Positions 7,173 through 15,730 of a stretch of DNA of 64,000 nt are shown here, piece after piece. Position 1 is the stretch's first letter; every line of letters begins with the position of its first letter. The notes beneath the pieces were generated by a model. It worked only from the letters and a program-made list of their open reading frames with translations. It searched no databases and had not been told where the DNA came from. This stretch comes from Clostridium sp. AM30-24. Lineage in GTDB: Bacteria; Bacillota; Clostridia; Lachnospirales; Lachnospiraceae. The DNA lies in the NCBI RefSeq assembly GCF_003480435.1, contig NZ_QUJB01000003.1, positions 161,600 through 225,599 of the forward strand, given 5' to 3'. Both the position numbers and the translations under genes were made by a program.

Positions 7173-8942
7173 ATGGGCTACTTTTCCATGCCGAAATATT
7201 TCCAGAACATGCCTACCGTTGGTAAGGCATTAGTTAATCCGAATGCGGAAAACGAGACAGAGATCAAAGAGATCGAGAAGCAGATCCACGACAAAGTTAC
7301 TGAGATCCTTGCTGCTGGCATCACAACAGAAGAGAAGTTAAATGAGCGTGGTCAGTTATCCGCAATGCAGCGTATCAACGCTCTTGTAGATGAGGGAACA
7401 TTCTGCCCGTTAAACAGCCTTTTCAACCCGAACGACAATAAGATGGGTTCCACAAACATCATCAACGGTCTCGGATGTGTAAACGGCAAATGGGTTTACA
7501 TCATCGCTTCTGATAACAAGAAGATGGCTGGTACATGGGAACCGGGCCAGGCAGAGAACCTGATCCGTTGCTCCGATGCTGCTAAGATGTTAAATCTTCC
7601 GTTAATCTACTTATTAAACTGCGCAGGCGTAGACTTCCCGTATCAGGATCAGGTTTACCCGAACAGACGCGGCGGCGGTACTCCGTTCTTCCGTAACGCA
7701 GAGTTAAACCAGTTAGGCATTCCGGTAATCGTAGGCATCTACGGTACAAACCCGGCCGGCGGCGGATACCACAGCATTTCCCCGACAATCCTGATCGCAC
7801 ACAGCCAGGCTAACATGGCAGTCGGCGGTGCTGGTATTCTTTCCGGTATGAACCCGAAGGGATATATCGACGAGGAAGCTGCTGAGCAGATCGTTGCTGC
7901 CCAGATCGAGAACAGCAAGAAGCACGTTCCGGCTCCGGGCTCCGTTCCGATCCACTATGACGAGACAGGATTCTTCCGTGAGGTTTACGAGAACGACTAC
8001 GGCGTAATCGAAGGCATCAAGAAGTACATCAGCTACCTTCCGGCATACAACCTCGAATTCTTCCGTGTTGATGATCCGCAGAGACCGTGTCTTCCGGCAG
8101 AAGATCTTTACAGCATCATTCCGATGAACGGAAAACGTCCGTATGATATCTACGACGTAATCGGCCGTCTCTTCGATGGTTCTCAGTTATATGAGTACAA
8201 GAAGGGCTATGGTCCGGAGATGGTAACAGGTCTTGCAAAGGTTAACGGACTTTTAGTTGGTGTGATCGCGAATACTCAGGGTCTTCTTATGAACTATCCG
8301 GAGTATAAGCAGAACTCCGTTGGTATCGGCGGAAAGCTGTACCGTCAGGGTCTCATCAAGATGAACGAGTTCGTAACTTTATGTGCCCGTGACCGTATTC
8401 CGCTGATCTGGTTACAGGATACAACAGGTATCGATGTAGGCGACGAAGCAGAGAAGGCTGAGTTACTTGGTTTAGGTCAGTCCCTGATCTACTCCATCGA
8501 GAACTCCAAACTTCCGTCTCTCGAGATCACTCTTCGTAAGGCAAGCGCTGCTGCTCACTATGTACTTGGTGGACCGCAGGGTAACAATACAAACGTATAC
8601 TCCCTTGGTACAGCTGCATGTGAGTACTATGTAATGCCGGGTGAAACCGCTGCAAACGCTATGTACTCCAGAAAGCTTGTTAAGGCAAGCAAGGCAGGAG
8701 AGGATCTTGCTCCGATCATCAAGAAGATGAACGATATGATCCAGCTGTATCATGAAAAGTCCCGTCCGGCATACTGCGCTAAGGTTGGTATGGTAGATGA
8801 GATCGTTGACATGACAGATATCCGTCCGTACATTCAGGCATTTACAGAGGCTGCTTACCAGAATCCGAAGTCTATCTGCCCGATGCACCAGATGGTAACA
8901 CCGCGTGCAATCCGCGAGTGGAACGACGCTCACAAGGCTTGA
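7173..8942 (+). CDS. gcdA: Glutaconyl-CoA decarboxylase alpha subunit, carboxyltransferase
   Basis: Carboxyltransferase subunit (589 residues; A. fermentans GcdA is 587). It moves the gamma-carboxyl group of (E)-glutaconyl-CoA to biotin on GcdC, giving crotonyl-CoA. Two crotonase-like halves are present, with Gly-rich oxyanion segments (YGTNPAGGGYHSISP at about 190-204; LGGPQGNNTNVYSLG in the second half) and TTGIDVGDEAE. It is acetyl-CoA-carboxylase-like, but full length and placement beside gctAB mark it as GcdA. It follows its own AGGAGG site. The pump subunits lie 2.2 kb upstream in the same operon. Confidence 0.96.
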   Translation: MGYFSMPKYFQNMPTVGKALVNPNAENETEIKEIEKQIHDKVTEILAAGITTEEKLNERGQLSAMQRINALVDEGTFCPLNSLFNPNDNKMGSTNIINGLGCVNGKWVYIIASDNKKMAGTWEPGQAENLIRCSDAAKMLNLPLIYLLNCAGVDFPYQDQVYPNRRGGGTPFFRNAELNQLGIPVIVGIYGTNPAGGGYHSISPTILIAHSQANMAVGGAGILSGMNPKGYIDEEAAEQIVAAQIENSKKHVPAPGSVPIHYDETGFFREVYENDYGVIEGIKKYISYLPAYNLEFFRVDDPQRPCLPAEDLYSIIPMNGKRPYDIYDVIGRLFDGSQLYEYKKGYGPEMVTGLAKVNGLLVGVIANTQGLLMNYPEYKQNSVGIGGKLYRQGLIKMNEFVTLCARDRIPLIWLQDTTGIDVGDEAEKAELLGLGQSLIYSIENSKLPSLEITLRKASAAAHYVLGGPQGNNTNVYSLGTAACEYYVMPGETAANAMYSRKLVKASKAGEDLAPIIKKMNDMIQLYHEKSRPAYCAKVGMVDEIVDMTDIRPYIQAFTEAAYQNPKSICPMHQMVTPRAIREWNDAHKA

Positions 8943-8960
8943 TTTTGACTGAAGGATAGA

Positions 8961-9040
8961 GTAAAATGATATGTATCCAGGCCGGGGGAGTCTTTCTCTG
9001 GCCTGGATATACTGGTATAACAAAGCCAGTTTCATTTTAC
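8961..9040 (+). ncRNA. Predicted three-way-junction RNA between gcdA and hgdC
   Basis: GTAAAATGA (8961-8969) pairs perfectly with TCATTTTAC (9032-9040). Inside are two further helices: TATCCAGGCC/GGCCTGGATA (8974-8983 with 9000-9009) and ACTGGT/GCCAGT (9011-9016 with 9025-9030). All three stems can form at once, giving a closed three-way junction 25 nt before the hgdC start. No U-tract follows. It could be a stability element or a cis-regulator. I match it to no known riboswitch class. Confidence 0.5.
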
Positions 9041-9065
9041 ATTTTCAGTATACCCGGAGGTTATT

Positions 9066-9857
9066 ATGAGTGCAATTTACACCCTGGGAATTGACGTTGG
9101 ATCCACGGCTTCCAAATGCATTATGCTTAAGGATGGCCAGGAGATCGTAGCGAAATCCCTGATCGATGTAGGTGCAGGTACCAGCGGCCCCCAGCGCGCG
9201 ATCGACGCAGTGCTGGAAAACGCAGGCATGAAAAAAGAGGATGTGGCTTTTACCCTGGCAACAGGTTATGGCCGTAATTCCTTAATGAATTTTGCAGACA
9301 AACAGATGAGTGAGTTATCCTGCCACGCAAGGGGAGCTTACTTCCTGTTCCCTGACGTTCATACCGTCATTGATATCGGCGGTCAGGACGTTAAGGTCCT
9401 TCATATTGATAACGGTGCAATGACCAATTTCCAGATGAACGATAAGTGTGCTGCCGGAACCGGAAGATTTCTGGATGTTATGGCAGGCGTTCTTGAGGTT
9501 AAGGTCCAGGATCTGGGACATCTTGATTCCCTGTCCAAGAAGAGAGTGGAGATCAGCTCCACATGTACCGTGTTTGCGGAGAGTGAGGTTATCAGCCAGC
9601 TGTCGATGGGAACCGATAAGTGCGATATTATCGCGGGTATCCACCGCTCCGTGGCTCACCGTGTCACTGGACTCGCCCATAGGATCGGAGTTGTTCCGGC
9701 ACTCGTTATGACTGGCGGAGTTGCTCAGAACGAGGGTGTAGTCAAGGCTCTTCAGAATGAGCTTGGTTGTGAGATCCACAGATCTCCTCTGACACAGTAT
9801 AACGGTGCGCTTGGTGCAGCTTTATATGCATATCAGGCAGCAAGCCGCCGCGCATAA
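9066..9857 (+). CDS. hgdC: Activator of (R)-2-hydroxyglutaryl-CoA dehydratase (component A)
   Basis: ATP-dependent reductase ('archerase', 263 residues) of the ASKHA fold that injects one high-energy electron into the HgdAB dehydratase. The phosphate-binding loop [10 protein letters not shown] opens the protein, and DIGGQDVK is the second phosphate motif. Cys128 ([11 protein letters not shown]) and Cys167 ([11 protein letters not shown]) match Cys127 and Cys166 of A. fermentans, which together bridge a [4Fe-4S] cluster across the homodimer. The protein class is oxygen-sensitive, in keeping with a strict anaerobe. The ATG follows GGAGG. Confidence 0.97.
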   Translation: MSAIYTLGIDVGSTASKCIMLKDGQEIVAKSLIDVGAGTSGPQRAIDAVLENAGMKKEDVAFTLATGYGRNSLMNFADKQMSELSCHARGAYFLFPDVHTVIDIGGQDVKVLHIDNGAMTNFQMNDKCAAGTGRFLDVMAGVLEVKVQDLGHLDSLSKKRVEISSTCTVFAESEVISQLSMGTDKCDIIAGIHRSVAHRVTGLAHRIGVVPALVMTGGVAQNEGVVKALQNELGCEIHRSPLTQYNGALGAALYAYQAASRRA

Positions 9858-9880
9858 TCATTATTAGTTTATGCAGATCT

Positions 9881-9907
9881 ATGGCTGTAAATAACATAAG
9901 CAGCCAT
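9881..9907 (+). other. Hairpin between hgdC and hgdA
   Basis: ATGGCTG (9881-9887) pairs perfectly with CAGCCAT (9901-9907) around a 13-base AT-rich loop. It is another intercistronic hairpin of this operon and has no U-tract. Confidence 0.45.
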
Positions 9908-9935
9908 GTTTGATAAGAAATGGAGGATATTTATT

Positions 9936-11378
9936 ATGGCAAAGCAGGTTAGCCCTGGTGTTCTTGCGCTGCGTAAAGTCGTAGATGACGTTCATAAAGA
10001 CGCGCGCGAAGCCAAAAAGAGAGGCGAGTTAGTTGGTTGGTCTTCTTCCAAATTCCCGTGCGAGCTCGCAGCAGCATTTGATTTAAACGTTATGTACCCG
10101 GAGAACCAGGCAGCTGGTATCGCAGCAAACCGTTACGGTGAGCTTATGTGCCAGGCAGCTGAGGATATGGGTTACGATAACGATATCTGCGGTTATGCAC
10201 GTATCAGCCTTGCATATGCAGCTGGTGTCCGTGTTGCTCGTAAGTTTGACCCGGAGACAGGTGAATACATCATCGATCCGAGCACAGGTAAGCCGTTAAA
10301 GGATGCTGACGGTAACGTAGTGATCGACGAGGCAACTGGCAAGCCGAAGAAAGATCCGAAGACTCAGACTCCGTATCTTGAGGTTGTAAACCTTCTTGAG
10401 CTTGAAAAGCTTCCGGATGGACCGGATAAAGAGCGCCGCATCGCAGCAATCTCCCCGATCCGTCAGATGCAGATCCCGCAGCCGGATTTTGTTCTCTGCT
10501 GCAACAACATCTGTAACTGTATGACAAAGTGGTATGAGAACATCGCCCGTATGTGCAACATTCCGCTTATCATGATCGATATTCCGTACAACAACTCTGT
10601 TGATGTTGCTGATCAGAATGTTCGCTATGTTCGTGGACAGTTTGATAAGGCAATCAAGCAGTTAGAGGAACTCACAGGCAAGAAGTTCGACGAGAAGAAG
10701 TTCGAGCATGCATGTGAGAACGCAAACCGTACAGCAAAAGCATGGTTAAAAGTCTGTGATTACTTACAGTACAAACCGGCTCCGTACAGTGGTTTCGACC
10801 TGTTCAACCATATGGCTGACGTCGTAACTGCACGTGCAAGAGTTGAGGCTGCTGAGGCATTCGAGCAGTTAGCAAAAGACCTTGACGAGACGATCGCTAA
10901 GGGTGAGACAACAACTCCGTTCCCGGAGAAATACCGTGTAATGTTCGAGGGTATTCCGTGCTGGCCGAAGCTTCCGGCTCTGTTCAAACCGTTAAAGGCT
11001 AACGGCGTGAACGTAACAGCAGTTGTATATGCACCGGCATTCGGCTTCGTATATAATGGTCTGGATGAGATGGCTCGTGCTTACTATAAAGCACCGAACT
11101 CTGTATGTATCGAGCAGGGTGTTGCATGGCGTGAAGGCATCTGCCGCGACAACAAGGTAGATGGCGTTCTCGTTCACTACAACAGAAGCTGTAAGCCGTG
11201 GTCCGGTTACATGGCTGAGATGCAGCGTCGCTTCACGAAGGATCTTGGCATCCCGTGTGCAGGATTTGATGGTGACCAGGCTGACCCGCGTAACTTCAAT
11301 GCCGCTCAGTACGAGACACGAGTACAGGGTCTTGTTGAGGCTATGGAAGCAAACATCCAGGCAAAGGAGGCTAAATAG
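9936..11378 (+). CDS. hgdA: (R)-2-hydroxyglutaryl-CoA dehydratase subunit A
   Basis: Alpha subunit (480 residues) of component D, an Fe-S protein that removes water from (R)-2-hydroxyglutaryl-CoA by a ketyl radical mechanism after activation by HgdC. The HgdAB family core is visible, with the cysteine-rich segment LCCNNICNCMTKWYE at about residues 187-201. Residues about 105-145 form an acidic, turn-rich stretch with repeated xTG(E/K) units that looks like an insertion of beta hairpins. I take ATG 9936, 10 nt after GGAGG; an upstream ATG at 9906 lacks a ribosome site. hgdB follows after 3 bp. Confidence 0.95.
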   Translation: MAKQVSPGVLALRKVVDDVHKDAREAKKRGELVGWSSSKFPCELAAAFDLNVMYPENQAAGIAANRYGELMCQAAEDMGYDNDICGYARISLAYAAGVRVARKFDPETGEYIIDPSTGKPLKDADGNVVIDEATGKPKKDPKTQTPYLEVVNLLELEKLPDGPDKERRIAAISPIRQMQIPQPDFVLCCNNICNCMTKWYENIARMCNIPLIMIDIPYNNSVDVADQNVRYVRGQFDKAIKQLEELTGKKFDEKKFEHACENANRTAKAWLKVCDYLQYKPAPYSGFDLFNHMADVVTARARVEAAEAFEQLAKDLDETIAKGETTTPFPEKYRVMFEGIPCWPKLPALFKPLKANGVNVTAVVYAPAFGFVYNGLDEMARAYYKAPNSVCIEQGVAWREGICRDNKVDGVLVHYNRSCKPWSGYMAEMQRRFTKDLGIPCAGFDGDQADPRNFNAAQYETRVQGLVEAMEANIQAKEAK

Positions 11379-11381
11379 ACC

Positions 11382-12533
11382 ATGAGTATCAACGCATTAT
11401 TAGACGAATTTAAGGTAAAAGCTGCAACTCCGAAACAGCAGCTTGCTGAATATAAAGCACAGGGCAAGAAGGTCATCGGCGTTCTCCCGTACTACGCTCC
11501 GGAAGAGCTTGTATATGCTGCAGGCATGGTTCCGATGGGAATCTGGGGCTCCAACAACAAGACAATCAGCCGTGCAAAAGAGTACTGTGCAACATTCTAC
11601 TGCACAATCGCTCAGCTCGCACTTGAGATGCTCCTTGACGGAACAATGGATCAGTTAGACGGAATCATCACACCAACAATCTGTGATACATTACGTCCGA
11701 TGAGCCAGAACTTCCGTGTTGCTATGGGCGACAAGATGAAAGTTATCTTCCTTGCTCATCCGCAGAACCGTTTCGAAGAGTTCGGACTTAAGTTCTGTGA
11801 GGAGGAGTACGCAAACGTTAAGGCTGACCTCGAGGAAGTATGTGGTCACGAGATCACCAACGATGCGATCCTTGACGCAATCAAGGTTTACAACAAGAGC
11901 CGTGCAGCCCGCCGCGAGTTCGTTAAACTTGCTAACGAGCACTGCGACGTTGTAACTCCTACAAAGCGTTCCGCAGTATTAAAGGCATTCTTCTTCATGG
12001 AGAAACCGGAATATACTGCAAAACTTGAGGAGTTAAACAAAGAGCTTGCTGCTCTTCCGGTATGTGACTGGAAGGGAACAAAGGTTGTTACATCCGGTAT
12101 CATCGTTGACAACCCGAAGCTTCTTGAGATCTTCGAGAACAACAACATCGCGATCGCAGCTGATGATGTTGCTCATGAGAGCCGTTCCTTCCGTACAGAC
12201 GTTCCGGAGGACGAGCAGGATGCTCTTAGAGCTCTTGCAAAACAGTTTGCAAACATGGATTACGATATCCTTCTTTACGATCCGCAGTCTTCCAAGAACC
12301 GCCGTGGCGAGTTCGTGGCTGACATGGTTAAGAAGAGCGGCGCTCAGGGTCTTGTACTCTTCATGCAGCAGTTCTGCGATCCGGAGGAGATGGAGTATCC
12401 GTACCTCAAGAAAGCTCTCGACAACGCAGGTATCCCGCACATCAAGCTTGGTGTTGACCAGCAGATGAGAGACTTTGGACAGGCTGCAACTGCGATCGAA
12501 GCATTTGCGGATGTTCTTGAGATGAGAAAGTAA
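11382..12533 (+). CDS. hgdB: (R)-2-hydroxyglutaryl-CoA dehydratase subunit B
   Basis: Beta subunit (383 residues; A. fermentans HgdB is 379) of the dehydratase. It has the family's cysteine positions in the N-terminal half (KEYCATFYC, PTICDTLR) and a later QQFCDPEE segment, the usual [4Fe-4S] ligands of this family. It pairs with HgdA and is activated by HgdC. It is the last gene of the operon: a structured region and a terminator follow. Not found nearby is an (R)-2-hydroxyglutarate dehydrogenase, which must be encoded elsewhere. Confidence 0.96.
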   Translation: MSINALLDEFKVKAATPKQQLAEYKAQGKKVIGVLPYYAPEELVYAAGMVPMGIWGSNNKTISRAKEYCATFYCTIAQLALEMLLDGTMDQLDGIITPTICDTLRPMSQNFRVAMGDKMKVIFLAHPQNRFEEFGLKFCEEEYANVKADLEEVCGHEITNDAILDAIKVYNKSRAARREFVKLANEHCDVVTPTKRSAVLKAFFFMEKPEYTAKLEELNKELAALPVCDWKGTKVVTSGIIVDNPKLLEIFENNNIAIAADDVAHESRSFRTDVPEDEQDALRALAKQFANMDYDILLYDPQSSKNRRGEFVADMVKKSGAQGLVLFMQQFCDPEEMEYPYLKKALDNAGIPHIKLGVDQQMRDFGQAATAIEAFADVLEMRK

Positions 12534-12543
12534 ATAAAATTTT

Positions 12544-12673
12544 GAATTGCACTGACCTGGTGATAGAATTGTGTTGAAAGCTTGCTTTCATAAGCAATTC
12601 TATTTGCAGGGCAGTATAAGGACGAAGTCCGAAGCTTCTTGGGCGCCGTAAGGCGGACAAGAAGATGCAATTC
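12544..12673 (+). ncRNA. Predicted multi-branched RNA in the 3' region of hgdB
   Basis: This fills the first part of the 398-bp gap between hgdB and the next gene. GAATTGCA (12544-12551) is perfectly complementary to TGCAATTC (12666-12673) and would close a multiloop. Inside are ATAGAATTG/CAATTCTAT (12563-12571 with 12595-12603) topped by TGAAAGC/GCTTTCA, a small GGAC/GTCC hairpin, and CTTCTTG/CAAGAAG with an inner GCC-GTAA-GGC tetraloop helix. It could be a 3' stability element, a small RNA, or a genome-wide repeat. I match it to no named family. Confidence 0.45.
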
Positions 12674-12730
12674 GCAGCGATATATAGGGGCAGGCGTTCC
12701 TGTTTCTCAGTGTTCACGCGGAGTCAGGCG

Positions 12731-12793
12731 AAAAACCGTCGTATTGAACATGGTTTCCGTTAGGAAATCGTGGGAGGTGCGGCGGTTTTTTTA
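12731..12793 (+). terminator. Terminator of the hydroxyglutarate operon
   Basis: AAAAACCG (12731-12738) pairs with CGGTTTTT (12783-12790), followed by further T. A second stem GGTTTCC-GTTA-GGAAATC lies within the long loop. This probably ends the hgdB transcript; being flanked by A and T runs it could work on both strands. Confidence 0.6.
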
Positions 12794-12931
12794 TTATACA
12801 AAAGTTATGGTTTCTTTCGGGAAAATATGTTAGAATAGACTGAAAAGAGCGACGAAACAGAATGGGATTACAGGAAAAGGGTTATCGATAGAAATTCAAT
12901 CGGATCGGAATCAAAAGGGGGATTTCGGGGA

Positions 12932-13966
12932 GTGAAGGGAAAGAGAAACGTATGGGCGGTATTCCTTGGAATTGCAGTTGCGGCGATGAGTGCGGCGGGC
13001 TGTGTCGCAGGGAAGAGCAGCGGACAGGGACCGGAGAAGGTGAGTGAGGAGAAGAGGCTTACGGTGTATACTTCCCACAAGCAGGAGGTCTATGCGCCGA
13101 TCATAAAGGAGTTTGAGGAGCGGACCGGAATCTGGGTAGAAGTGGTTCCTGGGGGAACGACGGAGCTCCTGGAGCGGATCCGGGAAGAGGGGGAAAAGGG
13201 ATCCTGTGACGTGATGTTCGGCGGAGGTGTGGAGAGTTATGAGGTCTTTAAGGACTGCTTCGTGTCATACGAGAGTACCCAGAGCGATCATATCGAGAGT
13301 ATATACCGGACTGAGGATCATGTCTGGACTCCGTTTACGGAGCTTCCCATTGTTCTGATCTACAACAATAAGCTGGTGGACGCGGCTGCAGCACCGCGGG
13401 GATTTGAGGATCTGTTGGACGGGGACTGGGACGGAAAGGTGTCCTTTGCGGATCCGGGAAGATCCGGCAGCAGCTGTACGATGCTGGAAACGATGATCCA
13501 GGTCCTGCCGATGCGTGAAAATGAGGTCCTGGAACAGTTTGCCAGAGTGCTTGGCCGCCGGATGGCGGCAGGATCTGGCGCCGTACTCGATGAGGTGTCA
13601 GAGGGAACATATCTGGTTGGTCTGACTTTGGAGGAAACTGCGAAAAAGTATATCGACCGCGGCGCGGCGATCTCAATCGTCTATCCGCGGGAGGGAACCA
13701 GCGCGGTGGCAGACGGATGTGCGGTGATCAGGGGGGCGGAGCATGAAGAAAACGCGAAGCTTTTTGTGGATTTTATCGTGAGTCCTGATGTCCAGAGACT
13801 GGCTGTCGAGAAGCTTTACAGACGGACGGTCCGCGATGACATTACCCCGGATCAGAAGGAAGAGGGTTCGATCATGGATTTCGATCTTGGATGGGCAGTA
13901 AAAAATCAGAAATCCATTTTGGAAAGATGGGCGGAGCTCATGGCAGGAAACGGAGGTGGATCATGA
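12932..13966 (+). CDS. Solute-binding lipoprotein (Fbp/Afu/HptA-like), likely sensor component
   Basis: A 344-residue lipoprotein with a signal peptide ending in lipobox AAGC (Cys at about residue 24), followed by a type-2 periplasmic-binding fold of the iron/sugar-phosphate (AfuA/FbpA) type: LTVYTSHKQEVYAPIIKEFE, then the hinge segments WTPFTELPIVLIYNNKLV and YPREGTSAVADG. It starts at GTG 12932 and its stop overlaps the kinase start by ATGA. With no permease gene beside it, it resembles HptA of Staphylococcus aureus, which presents an external hexose phosphate to the HptS kinase. The ligand here is unproven. Confidence 0.8.
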   Translation: MKGKRNVWAVFLGIAVAAMSAAGCVAGKSSGQGPEKVSEEKRLTVYTSHKQEVYAPIIKEFEERTGIWVEVVPGGTTELLERIREEGEKGSCDVMFGGGVESYEVFKDCFVSYESTQSDHIESIYRTEDHVWTPFTELPIVLIYNNKLVDAAAAPRGFEDLLDGDWDGKVSFADPGRSGSSCTMLETMIQVLPMRENEVLEQFARVLGRRMAAGSGAVLDEVSEGTYLVGLTLEETAKKYIDRGAAISIVYPREGTSAVADGCAVIRGAEHEENAKLFVDFIVSPDVQRLAVEKLYRRTVRDDITPDQKEEGSIMDFDLGWAVKNQKSILERWAELMAGNGGGS

Positions 13967-15690
13967 AGAACTTTATCCAGAGATCCTTCCGGCGGGAGCT
14001 TCTTGTGAGTTTTCTCGCGGTGTCTGTTCTTCCATTGATCGTGTGCTGCGTGTTTCTGATCCAGATGTTTAAGGTGAAGGTCGGAAGAGATTTTGAAAAA
14101 AAGGATATGGAGCTTGCCGGTGCAGTAGAACAGCAGCTGATGACGCTGTTCGACGCTTATCATGATGCGGCGGAGGAACTGTGTACGGATCCGCAGGTTG
14201 CCGAGGCACTGGAAAAGGAGAGCTTTGGAAAGAAGAATGAAGTGTACCGAAGTCTGTACGGAGCGACCGCTGCATGCCGTGAGATGGCGGGATTTCATCT
14301 CTACAATGCGGACGGTTCCTGCCTGTACTCTACGGGAAACCGTACTTACGGACAGACGCTGCCGGTATACTGGGGGATCCTGAGAGAGGCCCATGCCCAT
14401 CCGAATGACCTGATCATCCGGAGTGATCTGGAGATTGGTGGAGATGAGGTCCTGAGGTTTGCCAGAGCGGTGACTGGAAATTCAGAGGAATGTTCCGGAT
14501 ATTTTGTGGCCACAATGACGGCGGAACATTTCGCAAAGGCGCTCTCCGGCACATACAGCGGTCAGGATGGAATCTGTATTCTTAATGGATTCCTGGAGAC
14601 CGTGTACAGCGTAGGCACGGCATCGGGGGAGACGGTCGGAGATGTTCTGAGAAGCCGTTTTCTACAGAGAGAATCTCTGACGGAGGTTTGGAACAACAAT
14701 AGTATTTACGTTTCAAAGCTGGGTAACACAGGACTTTACAGTGTCCTGATCCGTCCCCATGTTTTTACGAGTGATACCACGAGATCCATGTATACAGTTC
14801 TTCTTTTCATGGCCACGGGAAGCTTTCTTTTAAGTGTTGGTGTCGCGATCGGGATCAGCTCCTTTCTCTCCAAGCCGATCCATGTGCTTCATGATGCCAT
14901 GGATGAGGTTCAGGAGGGAAATCTGGATACCCATGTGGACATGGAACGTCCGGACGAGTTTGGGGAGCTGGCGGAAAATTTTAATATCATGACAAAGAGG
15001 ATCTCATCCTACATGGAGGAGCGTGTGCGGCGTGAAAAGGAGCTGAACGAGACCCAGATCGCCATGATGCAGTCCCAGTTAAACCCGCATTTTCTCTACA
15101 ATACGCTTGATACGATGAAGTGGGTAGCGAAGGCGAACCATATTCCAGAGATCGCGACGATGGCGGCAAAGCTTGCGAAGATCTTAAGGACCAGCATCTC
15201 AAGCGCCCAGTTTATCACGCTGCGGGAAGAGATGACATTGGTGGAAAGCTATGCAAAGATCCAGAAGATCCGGTTTAACGGAAAGTTTGATTTCCACTAT
15301 GAGATCGATCCTGAGACGGAGGAGATCCTGGTTCCAAAGCTCATCGTTCAGCCCATCGTGGAGAATGCGGTGATTCATGGGCTGGCGGATGCGGATGAGG
15401 GGCATATTTTTGTCAGGGCGTATCTGGAAAGGAAGGAGCTTGTGATCGAGGTTTCAGATGACGGATGCGGGATCAGTGATGAAGTGATCCGACGGCTCGG
15501 AAACCGGGACAAGGAACAGAAGAATGGCCACATCGGTTTTTACAATGTGGATACGATCATCCGGCTTCATTATGGAAAAGACTACGGTCTTAGGGCAGAG
15601 CGGCTGGCTGCAGGAGGAACAAAGGTAACGATAAGAATACCGGTGAATGGCTATGGACAGCCGGATCCCGGTATGGAAAACAGATCCTGA
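13963..15690 (+). CDS. YesM-type sensor histidine kinase
   Basis: Membrane kinase of 575 residues: TM1 at about 13-35, an extracellular dCache-like sensor domain (about 40-270), TM2 at about 275-300, a HAMP linker, then the His_kinase domain with QSQLNPHFLYNTLDT (His376 predicted phosphorylated) and an ATP-binding domain with VENAVIHG and DDGCGI motifs. I start it at ATG 13963, overlapping the lipoprotein stop, not at an ATG 72 bp upstream inside that gene. The tight coupling suggests that the lipoprotein and kinase form one sensory complex, as in HptAS. Confidence 0.92.
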   Translation: MKNFIQRSFRRELLVSFLAVSVLPLIVCCVFLIQMFKVKVGRDFEKKDMELAGAVEQQLMTLFDAYHDAAEELCTDPQVAEALEKESFGKKNEVYRSLYGATAACREMAGFHLYNADGSCLYSTGNRTYGQTLPVYWGILREAHAHPNDLIIRSDLEIGGDEVLRFARAVTGNSEECSGYFVATMTAEHFAKALSGTYSGQDGICILNGFLETVYSVGTASGETVGDVLRSRFLQRESLTEVWNNNSIYVSKLGNTGLYSVLIRPHVFTSDTTRSMYTVLLFMATGSFLLSVGVAIGISSFLSKPIHVLHDAMDEVQEGNLDTHVDMERPDEFGELAENFNIMTKRISSYMEERVRREKELNETQIAMMQSQLNPHFLYNTLDTMKWVAKANHIPEIATMAAKLAKILRTSISSAQFITLREEMTLVESYAKIQKIRFNGKFDFHYEIDPETEEILVPKLIVQPIVENAVIHGLADADEGHIFVRAYLERKELVIEVSDDGCGISDEVIRRLGNRDKEQKNGHIGFYNVDTIIRLHYGKDYGLRAERLAAGGTKVTIRIPVNGYGQPDPGMENRS

Positions 15691-15730
15691 TGATCAATGG
15701 GGAAAGGAAAAAAGGAAGGGGGGAGCTGTT

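Noticed and set aside
11161..11385. Small forward frame overlapping hgdA and hgdB
   Set aside because: It is a frame-shadow of hgdA with no ribosome site, and hgdB already begins 3 bp after hgdA.
13891..13962. Longer start for the histidine kinase
   Set aside because: The extra 24 codons lie inside the lipoprotein gene without a ribosome site; ATG 13963 with ATGA overlap and GGAGG is better and gives a proper first membrane helix.
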